Source: Rummeliibacillus suwonensis | GTDB lineage: Bacteria > Bacillota > Bacilli > Bacillales_A > Planococcaceae | Reading direction: 5' to 3' | Assembly (NCBI RefSeq): GCF_007896435.1 | Contig: NZ_VCBL01000001.1 | Span: forward strand, 1,021,345-1,085,344 | Length of the DNA stretch: 64,000 bases | Shown: positions 1 through 9,594 of the stretch, one piece after another | How positions within the stretch are numbered: the first letter of the stretch is position 1 | Layout of the letters: each line of letters opens with the position of its first letter | The notes under the pieces: model-generated | What the model saw: the letters and a program-made list of their open reading frames with translations, nothing else | Database searches by the model: none | What the model was told of the DNA's origin: nothing | Position numbers and translations under genes: made by a program

Positions 1-1
1 T

Positions 2-373
2 AAAGAAATCGTTGATGTAGCGAGACAGCATCATGGTACGAGCCTAGTGAAGTACTTTTTCTTTAAAGAAAAGGAAAATAATCCTGATGTAGAAGAATCC
101 GAATTTCGTTATGCAGGACCGAAGCCACAAACAAAAGAAATTGCTATAATAAGTGTAGCAGATAGTGTGGAGGCAGCTGTTCGTTCGATGAAAACCCCGA
201 CATCAGAAGGCATTAAACAGCTTGTTCATAATATCGTACAAGATAAACTGCAGGATGGACAGTTTGATGAATGTGATCTTTCTATTCGTGAACTGAAAAC
301 GGTGGAATACGTTTTTTGTGCTACATTAAATGGAATTTTCCATTCACGTATCGAATATCCGAAGCCAAAATAA
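2..373 (+). CDS. pgpH: PgpH-type HD phosphohydrolase, C-terminal end (partial)
   Basis: The reading frame enters from the left edge and stops at 371-373, so only about the last 123 residues are present. They contain [38 protein letters not shown] and [10 protein letters not shown], which match the end of the HD domain of YqfF/PgpH. That family comprises membrane-anchored cyclic-di-AMP phosphodiesterases. The usual position directly before ybeY agrees. The N-terminal extracellular 7TM region lies outside the window. The identification rests on motif recall and synteny. Confidence 0.88.
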   Translation, partial: KEIVDVARQHHGTSLVKYFFFKEKENNPDVEESEFRYAGPKPQTKEIAIISVADSVEAAVRSMKTPTSEGIKQLVHNIVQDKLQDGQFDECDLSIRELKTVEYVFCATLNGIFHSRIEYPKPK

Positions 374-389
374 GCCTAGGAGGCAAATA

Positions 390-864
390 ATGAGTTTAAA
401 TATTGATTTTTTAGATGAAACAGGAAAAGTAAAGGAATCTGATATAGCATTGGTCGAAAATCTATTGCAACATGCAGCCAAAATCGAAAATGTTGAAGAT
501 GGCACTGAATTGTCGATTACTTTTGTGACCAATGAAGAAATCCATAAGATTAACCGTGAGTACCGTCATAAAGATGCACCAACAGACGTCATTTCTTTTG
601 CTCTTGAAGAAGTTGGCGAAGGTGAAACACCGATTATTGCGGAAGGGATGCCACGTGTTTTAGGGGATGTCATTATTTCGATTGATCGGACAACAGAGCA
701 AGCTGAGGAGTATGGACATTCATTTGAAAGAGAACTTGGTTTTCTTGCCGTTCATGGTTTCCTTCACGTTCTTGGCTATGACCATATGGTACCAGAAGAT
801 GAAAAAGTGATGTTTGGAAAACAAGATGAGATTTTAGAATCTTACGGATTATCACGTGAAAACA

Positions 865-878
<14 letters not shown>
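390..878 (+). CDS. ybeY: YbeY endoribonuclease / rRNA maturation factor
   Basis: A 162-residue protein with the family's zinc site [11 protein letters not shown] near residues 122-132, where three histidines bind the metal. YbeY is a single-strand endoribonuclease involved in 16S rRNA 3'-end maturation and ribosome quality control in the cytoplasm. The start is the ATG at 390, with AGGAGG just upstream, 17 nt after pgpH; an in-frame extension to 330 lies inside pgpH and is not supported. The gene overlaps dgkA by a few codons, indicating an operon pgpH-ybeY-dgkA-cdd-era-recO. Confidence 0.95.
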
Positions 879-2543
<1,665 letters not shown>

Positions 2544-2564
2544 AACAGTAGGAAGTGAAGACAG

Positions 2565-3362
2565 TTGCTACATAAATGGGAAGGCATTGTCTTAAAAACG
2601 CGGCCATATGGTGAGACCAATAAGGTCGTTACCCTTATGACAAAGGAGGTCGGCAAAGTTGCAGCAATGGCTAGAGGGGCAAAAAAGCCTTCTAGTCGTT
2701 TAGCAGCGATCAGCCAGCCCTTTGTACATGGGATTTTTATGATCCAACAAGGTCGCGGTATGGGGACATTGCAGCAGGGTGAGCCTTTGGAATCCATGCG
2801 TCATATTCAAGAAGATATTGTAGCAACTGCATATGCTAGTTATGTGGTCGAGATAGTGGATCGCCTAGTAGAATCAGAGAAACCCGAGCCTTATGCCTTT
2901 GATCTATTATCACAAGCACTTCATGCTATAGAAGAGGGATATGACCCTGAAGCGATTGCCATGTTTGTAGAATGGAAGATGCTCCCTTATACAGGGGTTC
3001 AACCGATTCTCCATGCCTGTTCGAGTTGTGGAGCAGTGGAAGGGGAATTCGCGTTTTCTTTTACGCAGGGCGGCTTCTTATGTCACCGTTGTTTTCATCA
3101 AGACCCTTATCTTATCCGATTAACGCCAACACAAGTGAAGCTGATCCGGATGTTCTATAATGTGCCAATAGATCAAATTGGCAAGCTAACATTAAAAAAA
3201 GAGACGAAGAAATTTATCCGTAAAATTGTGACGACCATTTATGAAGAACAAACGGGGATGCGCTTTAAAAGTCGTTCCTTTATTGACCAATTAGAGCGAA
3301 CTCCCTTATTATTTGATGCGCATTTTGAAAAGCAACGTGAAGAGCCAGATGAAAAAAATTAA
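2565..3362 (+). CDS. recO: DNA repair protein RecO
   Basis: A 265-residue recombination mediator that loads RecA on SSB-coated DNA with RecR. The N-terminal OB fold contains KWEGIVLKTRPYGETNKVV and ARGAKKP; the zinc site is CSSCG followed by CHRC about 30 residues later. The start is TTG 2565, with AGGAAGTGA upstream; no better in-frame ATG exists near the conserved N-terminus. It is the last gene of the conserved ybeY-era cluster. The B. subtilis order would continue directly into glycyl-tRNA synthetase, but here about 14 kb of accessory DNA follows. Confidence 0.94.
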   Translation: MLHKWEGIVLKTRPYGETNKVVTLMTKEVGKVAAMARGAKKPSSRLAAISQPFVHGIFMIQQGRGMGTLQQGEPLESMRHIQEDIVATAYASYVVEIVDRLVESEKPEPYAFDLLSQALHAIEEGYDPEAIAMFVEWKMLPYTGVQPILHACSSCGAVEGEFAFSFTQGGFLCHRCFHQDPYLIRLTPTQVKLIRMFYNVPIDQIGKLTLKKETKKFIRKIVTTIYEEQTGMRFKSRSFIDQLERTPLLFDAHFEKQREEPDEKN

Positions 3363-3368
3363 AAAGTT

Positions 3369-3404
3369 ACGAGATTGGGATAAAAGCTAATCTTGTAGCT
3401 TTTT
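3369..3404 (+). terminator. Rho-independent terminator after recO
   Basis: The arms ACGAGATT and AATCTTGT pair (with a G-T) around a 12-nt loop and are followed shortly by a T-rich run. This would end the pgpH-recO operon. The next 250 bases up to the family A repeat show no convincing gene; a 31-codon open frame at 3439-3534 has no recognisable product. Confidence 0.55.
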
Positions 3405-3652
3405 CTTTATTTTAGAAAAAAAGGCTTTCTACTAAGGGGTGGATACAATAGATAGATTCACGCCATATAGCTTAAAATCGCATACAAGTGAAGAGGAAAT
3501 GTTCCCATACTATCACTTTTTCGGTACAAATTAAGATTTGTCTAAAAAACGGCTTCCAAGATCCAATAAAGAGCTTTCACGAATAAGGAAAATCGGTGGT
3601 GGTCAGCGAAAAGAAATGTATTTATGCGTTTTTTGTTTTATTCCAATATAGA

Positions 3653-3916
3653 TGAATCAATTTCATAATGTAAAATTCAGATAAAAAACACGAACATTTT
3701 AAATCAACATGAATATTAACATTCAGAAATTTTTTTCCGCTCCAGACGGCGCTTTCCACGGGCTTGGCTTCAATCTCCTCGTCACTACGTTCCTGCGGGG
3801 CTTTCCGCTCAAGCTTTTCCCGTAGGAGTCGCCGTCTTCCGCTCCACAACTATAAAATTAGCTATTATTAAATGTTCGTATTTTTTAAGAAGAAAATGAT
3901 TTATGAAATTGATTCA
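3653..3916. repeat. MITE-like repeat family A, copy 1
   Basis: A 264-bp element with perfect 16-bp terminal inverted repeats TGAATCAATTTCATAA / TTATGAAATTGATTCA. Sub-terminal arms (ACGAACATTT near the left, AAATGTTCGT near the right) and a GC-rich core with GGCG/GCCGTC complementarity would let the whole element fold on itself. A second copy lies in opposite orientation at 60297-60561. Two-base direct repeats (GA) flank the ends and may be a target duplication. The minus-strand open frame across it is a by-product of the repeat, not a gene. The core resembles a GC-rich repeat widespread in Bacillales; that is recalled, not searched. Confidence 0.85.
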
Positions 3917-4028
3917 GATACAGAACTAAAATAAATTGTCGCTAATGAAAAAAGGAATTTTTTAAAATAAAACGAATGTGTTAAATAGATCAATGAACGA
4001 AGTAGTTGGAATAGGGAGGAGATTATTA

Positions 4029-4477
4029 GTGAAAAAAATAGTTAGGTTGAAGGCGCTGATTATTCTACTCTTTGTTTTACTTTTGTTCGCGTGCAGCCAA
4101 AATGAAAATAATAAAAGTGATGTTGGTGGCTATGAATCTGCAGAAGCTATTGAAAGGGGAGATGTTGTTATTACTTCCGACGGTTTAAGTAATTTTGATC
4201 GATTTGAGGACTTTTTAGATCATATTTCAAAGAAAAAAGAAGATTACATTCGAATCACAAGTTATACGATCGAAGGAGATCCTATATTTCAAGATTTGCA
4301 TTATGATGGAAAAGTGATTCAATATAAGCATGATCATACACATGATGAATATGGAGAAAAAAGGTTGATACAGATGACTGTAAAAAGATTCTAAAAAAAA
4401 TCAATGACGGTGGAAAAACAGAATATTACGCTACAAGCTGTGAAAAAGATGGTCCAATACTATTGCTGGAAAAATAA
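4029..4477 (+). pseudogene. Frameshifted small lipoprotein, DUF4362-like
   Basis: A lipoprotein gene starting at GTG 4029 behind GGAGGAG, with a lipobox ending LLFAC. Frame 1 stops at 4394. Switching frame in the six-A run at 4357-4362 continues as KKVDTDDCKKILKKI, then YYATSCEKDGPILLLEK, stopping at 4475-4477. The cysteine-containing continuation is what DUF4362-type lipoproteins normally carry at their C-terminus. Either one A was lost or gained in the genome, or the homopolymer is a sequencing error. Function is unknown. Confidence 0.65.
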
Positions 4478-4510
4478 AATGAAATCTATTCAAAATTCGA
4501 ATAAAAGTAC

Positions 4511-4617
4511 GAACAGCTAAGAGGCTAAGATGTGATCAACTGCCTGTAAAAGCTGGATTGATTCAGTGAATATCCAGTGGGAATGAAAACTCTCACTAGG
4601 TAAAGTGTCATTTTATA
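4511..4617 (+). repeat. Omega-RNA-like repeat family C, degenerate copy
   Basis: Aligns by eye to the intact copy at 39579-39725 (complement): AACTGCCTGTAAAAGC, a GATTGATTCAG stretch, CAGTGGGAATGAAAACTCTCACT hairpin remnants and a TGTCATTTTA tail. It lies directly upstream of the czrA promoter. Family identity is from pattern only. Confidence 0.5.
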
Positions 4618-4622
4618 TTAGA

Positions 4623-4678
4623 TTGACATTTTTAGTTGTTCGTACATATAATATGTATATATGAATAGATACGCATAT
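4623..4678 (+). promoter_or_regulatory. czrA promoter with ArsR/SmtB-type operator
   Basis: A SigA-like promoter: -35 TTGACA at 4623-4628, 18-bp spacer, -10 TATAAT at 4647-4652. The imperfect palindrome ATATGAATA-GA-TACGCATAT at 4659-4678 covers the expected start point. That architecture fits autorepression by the ArsR protein encoded next, released by Zn or another metal. The operator assignment is inferred from symmetry and position. Confidence 0.7.
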
Positions 4679-4718
4679 ACTCAAATAATCAGAAATAGGA
4701 TGGAAAGGAGCTATGCTT

Positions 4719-5039
4719 GTGAATGAGGAACATACGACATCTGAAAATGAAGATTTGGATGAAGAAATATTATTTTTAGTATCTCAAACTTTTAAAGCCA
4801 TCAGTGATCCAACTCGTATTCGTATTTTAAATTTATTGAGTAAAAAAGAGCATTCTGTCAATGAACTTGGGGAAAAATTAAATTTAAAGCAGTCTACTGT
4901 ATCCCATCAATTAAGTTTTTTAAAAAATCTAAGATTAGTGAAATTTCGTCGTGAGGGAACAACGCTTTATTATTCACAAGATGATGAGCATGTCATGGCC
5001 ATTCTGCAACAAACCATTGATCATGCAAAACATAATTAG
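4719..5039 (+). CDS. czrA: ArsR/SmtB-family metal-sensing repressor (CzrA-like)
   Basis: About 106 residues with an ArsR winged helix: [19 protein letters not shown], then [20 protein letters not shown] as the recognition region, and [11 protein letters not shown] as the wing. The C-terminal helix has DDEHV and TIDHAKHN, which supply Asp/His ligands like the alpha-5 zinc site of CzrA/SmtB; there is no CxC arsenic motif. GTG 4719 gives normal spacing to AGGAG; ATG 4713 would leave only 2 nt. It is co-transcribed with the CDF exporter 12 nt downstream, so it likely represses the pair until zinc or cobalt rises. Confidence 0.85.
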   Translation: MNEEHTTSENEDLDEEILFLVSQTFKAISDPTRIRILNLLSKKEHSVNELGEKLNLKQSTVSHQLSFLKNLRLVKFRREGTTLYYSQDDEHVMAILQQTIDHAKHN

Positions 5040-5051
5040 GAGTGATAGACA

Positions 5052-6008
5052 ATGGAACATTCACATACTGAGCATGGCCATAGTCATGACCATACACACG
5101 GGGCAAATAAAAAGACGTTAATGATTGCTTTAGCTATTATCGCGGTTTATATGATTATTGAAGTTGTAGGAGGGTTTATCACCAATAGTCTGGCATTGTT
5201 ATCTGATGCTGGCCATATGTTAAGTGATGCTATTTCACTTGGAGTAGGTGTACTCGCATTTACGTTTAGTGAAAAGGTTTCAAATTATCGAAATACTTAT
5301 GGCTATAAGCGATTTGAAATTTTAGCGGCTGTTTTCAATGGTGTCACATTAATCTTAATAGCAATTTTTATCTCTGTTGAAGCTATACAACGCTTTAAAA
5401 ATCCTCCAGAGGTCGCTTCAAGTGGAATGTTAGTGATTGCAGTTATAGGACTTCTCGTCAATATTTTAGTTGCATGGATATTGATGCATGGTGGTGATAC
5501 GCATGAAAACTTAAATATGCGAGCAGCATTTTTACACGTAATCGGTGATTTGTTTGGCTCGGTTGGTGCGATCATAGCAGCTATTTTAATCATGCTGTTT
5601 GGTTGGGAATGGACCGATCCAGCAGCCAGTATCATTGTAGCAGTGCTAGTACTAACAAGCGGCTGGCGTGTTACGAAAGATTCTATGCATGTGCTGATGG
5701 AGGGGACACCTTCGAATGTCAAGACTGATGATATCATTCGTACTTTTAAGGAAACGGAAGGTGTGAAAGCAATTCATGATTTACACATTTGGAGTATTAC
5801 GAGTGGACAAAACGCCCTTTCATGCCATATTGTCGTAGATGGATCACTTACAGTAAAGGAAAGCCAAAGTATACTTCAAAATTTAGAGCATAAATTGCTG
5901 CATCTTGGGATTGGACATATGACGGTACAACTTGAAAATGATGCTCATAAGCATGATAATTCTATTTTGTGCAATTATCATGCAAACCATGAAGATCATG
6001 AACACTAG
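5052..6008 (+). CDS. czcD: Cation diffusion facilitator zinc exporter (CzcD-like)
   Basis: A 318-residue CDF antiporter. Histidine-rich N-terminus (HSHTEHGHSHDHTHG) and C-terminus (HKHDN, HANHEDHEH), six predicted helices, and the metal-site motifs LLSDAGHMLSDA in TM2 and HVIGDLFGSVG in TM5. A cytoplasmic domain follows with GTPSNV and HDLHIW. It exports Zn, and possibly Co/Cd, in exchange for protons. Placement behind czrA gives metal-inducible efflux. Confidence 0.93.
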   Translation: MEHSHTEHGHSHDHTHGANKKTLMIALAIIAVYMIIEVVGGFITNSLALLSDAGHMLSDAISLGVGVLAFTFSEKVSNYRNTYGYKRFEILAAVFNGVTLILIAIFISVEAIQRFKNPPEVASSGMLVIAVIGLLVNILVAWILMHGGDTHENLNMRAAFLHVIGDLFGSVGAIIAAILIMLFGWEWTDPAASIIVAVLVLTSGWRVTKDSMHVLMEGTPSNVKTDDIIRTFKETEGVKAIHDLHIWSITSGQNALSCHIVVDGSLTVKESQSILQNLEHKLLHLGIGHMTVQLENDAHKHDNSILCNYHANHEDHEH

Positions 6009-6054
6009 ATGTAGATCCAACAATTATCCATACTCTCTAATAAGCATTTAGATA

Positions 6055-6090
6055 AAAAGCATTCAGAGCAGCCTCATTCTGAATGCTTTT
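6055..6090 (+). terminator. Terminator after czcD
   Basis: A strong hairpin with arms AAAAGCATTCAGA / TCTGAATGCTTTT around a short loop, ending in T residues, 47 nt after the czcD stop. Confidence 0.85.
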
Positions 6091-6218
6091 GTACTTTGAT
6101 AACGCATCTGCTGAAACGTCAGAAAGAGCGTCACTTATCTACAAGCCAGCTACCTTTCTCTTTGGAAAAAAAGATAGAAAGTCTTTACATTTTGCCTTTT
6201 ATTGATTACTATTTTAAA

Positions 6219-6233
6219 TGATAACTATTTTCA
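6219..6233 (+). promoter_or_regulatory. Fur box before the AraC regulator
   Basis: TGATAACTATTTTCA matches the Bacillus Fur consensus TGATAATNATTATCA at all but two positions and lies 22 nt before the start codon at 6255. It implies iron repression of the regulator gene. Confidence 0.7.
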
Positions 6234-6254
6234 ATTAGAAGGTGTTCAGGATTT

Positions 6255-7076
6255 ATGGAAACTTCATTAAATGAAATTATTGACTATTATGCAAAATCTT
6301 CTTTTTCATTTGCGAATATTTTTGCGGCGAACTTAGAGCCTGGAAAAAAAGATAGCGGACGTAGGACAGCACCAGGTATGTGTGGACTGATTATTCCATT
6401 GCAGGGAGGTGCCGTTTTTAAACTGAACAATGAATCTTATGATATGAAACTTGGCACAATTGTCCATGCAGGACCACAGATGAATATTAAGGTCGAAGCG
6501 ACAGAAAAAGAATCATGGCGATATGCTGTTTTACATTACGAGGTTCCTGCAAAAGAGCAGGATCGTTTTCCATTGTATCACCAACATTTTTCTTTAAAGG
6601 TGGACAACCAAGCTAGGATCAATCGGTATGTAGATCAATTGTTAAAGGCCTATTCGATTCCTGGGAGTTTGTCTGCCATCACAGCTAAAACACTATTCCT
6701 CCAAATTGTAGAAGAACTTGTACTTGGGGCAAAAAGGTATACCAAATCGGATAAAGATAAAATTATTGAACAGGCAGTTGATTATATACACAATCACTAT
6801 ACGGAGAAAATATCCGTCACTGAAATAGCGGAGCACTTCAATTTGGATAGACGCCGCTTTTCAGAAATATTTGAGCGACATACAGGGCTCAATCCTTCGA
6901 ATTATATGATCGAGTTAAAGATTAAAGAAGCAAAAGAGATGCTTCGTCTAAGTAAATTATCTATAGCAACTGTTGCTTTTCAATTAGGTTATGATGATCC
7001 ATTCTACTTTAGCAGAATTTTCAAAAAATATGCAGGTGTATCACCATCAACATTTCGAAGAAACATGCAATTTTAA
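6255..7076 (+). CDS. AraC-family regulator of siderophore uptake
   Basis: A 273-residue protein with an N-terminal cupin-like sensor (about 30-110: CGLIIPLQGGAVFKL, GTIVHAGPQMNI) and a C-terminal double HTH (about 170-273: YTEKISVTEIAEHFNLDRRR, then VAFQLGYDDPFYFSRIFKK). Position before feuABC and its own Fur box suggest it activates the uptake genes when ferric siderophore is available. Unlike B. subtilis Btr, it has no siderophore-binding-protein domain fused on, so its ligand is unclear. Start ATG 6255 with AGAAGGTG upstream. Confidence 0.82.
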   Translation: METSLNEIIDYYAKSSFSFANIFAANLEPGKKDSGRRTAPGMCGLIIPLQGGAVFKLNNESYDMKLGTIVHAGPQMNIKVEATEKESWRYAVLHYEVPAKEQDRFPLYHQHFSLKVDNQARINRYVDQLLKAYSIPGSLSAITAKTLFLQIVEELVLGAKRYTKSDKDKIIEQAVDYIHNHYTEKISVTEIAEHFNLDRRRFSEIFERHTGLNPSNYMIELKIKEAKEMLRLSKLSIATVAFQLGYDDPFYFSRIFKKYAGVSPSTFRRNMQF

Positions 7077-7159
7077 GGAACAGTCGGCAAAAGTCCATAA
7101 AAATATAATTTTTGTCCATTGTCATTGTAGTATTTTTTTGGTAGATTAGTAATCGACAA

Positions 7160-7174
7160 TGATAATTATTATCA
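7160..7174 (+). promoter_or_regulatory. Perfect Fur box before feuA
   Basis: TGATAATTATTATCA matches all 15 positions of the Bacillus Fur consensus and lies 34 nt before the feuA-like start, where bound Fur would block transcription in iron-replete cells. Confidence 0.9.
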
Positions 7175-7207
7175 ATTGGAAAAGAAATTCATTTTAGGAG
7201 GATTATA

Positions 7208-8188
7208 ATGAAAAAATATTGGAAATTAGGTGCGATTGCTATGCTTTCTTTAGCAATTGTCACAGGCTGTAATTCAAACAGTGACTCTTCAAAATCGAGT
7301 GACACAAAAACAACTGATAGTAGCTCTTCAGGATCAGAAAAAGAAGCTACTACACAAAAGATTACATATCTTGGAAAGGAATATACAGTACCATCAAAAA
7401 TTGATAATATTGTTACAGCAAGTTTAGAAGCAATGGAAGATGCTGCTGCATTAGGTGTGAAACCAACTGGTGTTGTTTCAATTGCTGGAAATGAAATCCC
7501 TGAATATCTTGCAGATGATTTAAAGGGAGCTACTGTTGTTGGAACAAAATTTGAACCAAGTGCTGAAGCAATGTTAAAACTAAAACCAGATGTTATCTTA
7601 GGTACAGATAAATGGGATGCTAAGAATCTAGCAAAATACAACAAAGTAGCACCAACTTTCCCATATACATTTATTTCAGAAAAATGGCGTGAAAACTTAC
7701 GCTTGTTTGGCGAACTAACAAACAAACAAGATGAAGCTGAAAAAATTATCAGTGATTATGAAGCAAAAGCAGCAGAATTAAAAGAAAAAGCTGCAAAAGA
7801 TCTTAAAGGTCAAAAAGTATTAGTCATTCGTATTCGTGGAACTATGGCAGCTTATGGTCCATCTCTTTATCTAAACCCTATTTTATATGATGATCTAGGT
7901 CTTGAAGTACCAAAAGAAATTGCAGATGCAAAAACACAAATTGAATTATCTTATGAAACACTTGCTAAGATCAATCCAGATGTTATTTTTCTTCAATTTG
8001 ACAAAGCTGAAAACGCCAAAACACCAAAAGCATTGGATGAAGTATTAAATAATAGTATCTTCAAAAGTGTAAACGCTGCTAAAAATGACAAAGTATTTGT
8101 CAACTCTATTTCTCCTTCTGCACAAGGTGGAACAGCTTGGTCTAAAACAAGATTTTTAGATGTAGTTGCTGAAAAACTTTTAAAATAA
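7208..8188 (+). CDS. feuA: Ferric siderophore-binding lipoprotein (FeuA-like)
   Basis: A 326-residue class III substrate-binding lipoprotein. The signal peptide ends in a lipobox, AIVTGC, followed by a Ser/Lys-rich linker. The mature domain carries SLEAMEDAAALGVKPTG, KLKPDVILGT, VLVIRIRG and SPSAQGGTAWSKTRF, closely following the layout of FeuA, which binds ferric bacillibactin and enterobactin. The start has AGGAGG 7-8 nt upstream. Iron regulation follows from the perfect Fur box. Confidence 0.88.
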   Translation: MKKYWKLGAIAMLSLAIVTGCNSNSDSSKSSDTKTTDSSSSGSEKEATTQKITYLGKEYTVPSKIDNIVTASLEAMEDAAALGVKPTGVVSIAGNEIPEYLADDLKGATVVGTKFEPSAEAMLKLKPDVILGTDKWDAKNLAKYNKVAPTFPYTFISEKWRENLRLFGELTNKQDEAEKIISDYEAKAAELKEKAAKDLKGQKVLVIRIRGTMAAYGPSLYLNPILYDDLGLEVPKEIADAKTQIELSYETLAKINPDVIFLQFDKAENAKTPKALDEVLNNSIFKSVNAAKNDKVFVNSISPSAQGGTAWSKTRFLDVVAEKLLK

Positions 8189-8230
8189 TGATGTTAAAAG
8201 ATTCTGTTAGATGATCTGATATAGGGACGA

Positions 8231-8345
8231 CGCTGAATGAAGCATGTTGGCTTCAGCTGGAGCAAAGCTAAATTCTATACGAAATGTAGTGGAAAAAAGC
8301 GACTCGCAGATTGCTCCAGAAAGCGTTTACCTGTAGCGAAAAATC
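8231..8345 (+). repeat. GC-richer relic repeat in the feuA-feuB gap
   Basis: The 395-nt gap between feuA and feuB contains TTCAGCTGGAGC, GATTGCTCCAGAAAGCG and CCTGTAGCGAAAAATCA, which resemble a dispersed Bacillales repeat as I recall it. An open frame runs across (8237-8587) but looks like translated repeat. Two further hairpins follow: AGATCAAATT / GAATTTGATCT (8411-8456) and AGCAGTTGGA / TCCATCTGCT before a T run (8486-8515). Either may attenuate transcription between feuA and feuB. Confidence 0.45.
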
Positions 8346-8583
8346 AGTATTTTTCTTCGACAGAACTTTTTAAAAAAGAAGATATTCTAAATGTTTTTTT
8401 GTCATCCCATAGATCAAATTTATCACCAGAATATATATTTTCTTCTGAATTTGATCTGTTTTACTCAAAAAAGCAGTTGGAAGAGGAGCCATCTCTCTCA
8501 TCCATCTGCTCTTTTTCTCATTATAGAATATCTCATCATCTTTTTTTCAATAATTGCATACATTCTATGAATGAGGTGTCTCA

Positions 8584-9594
8584 ATGAATAAACAACATTG
8601 GAATGTTGTCGTCATATCTGTTGTAGCTCCGGTTCTAATTGTGGCTATTATGATCATTTCAATTATCTTAGGAACAAAGGATATTCCTTTTGCAACTGTA
8701 TGGCAGGCTTTCATTCACTATGATGCGACAAATGTGGATCATCAAATTATTTGGACAAATAGACTTCCAAGAGCAGTTGCCGTTATGATGGTAGGTGCAT
8801 TTTTGGCTGTAGCTGGAGCTATTATGCAAGGGATTACACGTAACTATTTAGCTTCTCCATCATTAATGGGTGTCAATGATGGTTCTGCTTTTGTTATTAC
8901 ACTTGCTATGATTTTTTTACCCGGGATTGCCAATTATCAGCTAATCTTATTATCAATGCTTGGATCTGCATTAGGAGCAGGTCTTGTTTTTGGATTTGGA
9001 TCTCTCATTCGAGATGGTTTATCTCCGGTCAGACTGGCCATTATCGGTACAGTAATAGGAACCTTTTTAAGTAGTGTAGCCACAGCCATTGCCATGTATT
9101 TCCAAGTTTCTCAATCTATTAGTGCGTGGTATAACACCAAAATTCAGATGGTGGATCCGAAATTACTATTAATCTCTATTCCTTTTGGTTTGATTGGTTT
9201 GGTTCTTGCTCTTTCTTGTTCAAAATCTATTGCAGTCACTGCATTAGGAGAAGACATCGCTACTGGGCTTGGACAAAACACCAAATGGGTAAAAATAATT
9301 AGTATGTTTGCCGTTGTTTGTTTAACGGGAACAGCAGTTGCACTTGTTGGGAAAATTGCTTTTATCGGTTTAGTTGTGCCACATATCACCCGCTTTTTAG
9401 TAGGAGCAGATTATCGTATCATTATTCCTTTTTCGGCATTGCTTGGTGCTTTGTTTTTATCTCTCTGCGACTTAGTAAGCCGGTATATTAATTTTCCATT
9501 CGAAACACCAATTGGCGTGGTAACGGCCATTATCGGTGTACCGTTCTTCTTATATTTAATTCGTACGCATGGAGGTGGGAAACATGCGTCATAA
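8584..9594 (+). CDS. feuB: Siderophore ABC permease, FecCD family (FeuB-like)
   Basis: A 336-residue membrane protein of the BtuC/FecCD fold with about nine to ten helices. The conserved blocks are TNRLPRAVAVMMVGAFLAVAG, GITRNYLASP (here ASPSLMG instead of the usual ADPxILG), and GKIAFIGLVVPHITR followed by ADYRIIIPFSALLGA. It pairs with the next gene to form the channel. Start ATG 8584 follows GAGGTGTCTCA. No ATPase gene is nearby, as in B. subtilis, where feuBC use the remote ATPase YusV. Confidence 0.88.
   Translation: MNKQHWNVVVISVVAPVLIVAIMIISIILGTKDIPFATVWQAFIHYDATNVDHQIIWTNRLPRAVAVMMVGAFLAVAGAIMQGITRNYLASPSLMGVNDGSAFVITLAMIFLPGIANYQLILLSMLGSALGAGLVFGFGSLIRDGLSPVRLAIIGTVIGTFLSSVATAIAMYFQVSQSISAWYNTKIQMVDPKLLLISIPFGLIGLVLALSCSKSIAVTALGEDIATGLGQNTKWVKIISMFAVVCLTGTAVALVGKIAFIGLVVPHITRFLVGADYRIIIPFSALLGALFLSLCDLVSRYINFPFETPIGVVTAIIGVPFFLYLIRTHGGGKHAS

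Noticed and set aside
3439-3534. 31-codon open frame with GTG start after recO
   Set aside because: No recognisable product and a weak ribosome site; not distinguishable from chance.
3622-3849. Minus-strand 75-codon open frame
   Set aside because: It translates repeat family A; the same sequence recurs inverted at 60297-60561 and no ribosome site or conserved protein is evident.
8237-8587. 116-codon open frame between feuA and feuB
   Set aside because: Composition and content are those of a relic repeat plus terminator-like hairpins; no ribosome site.
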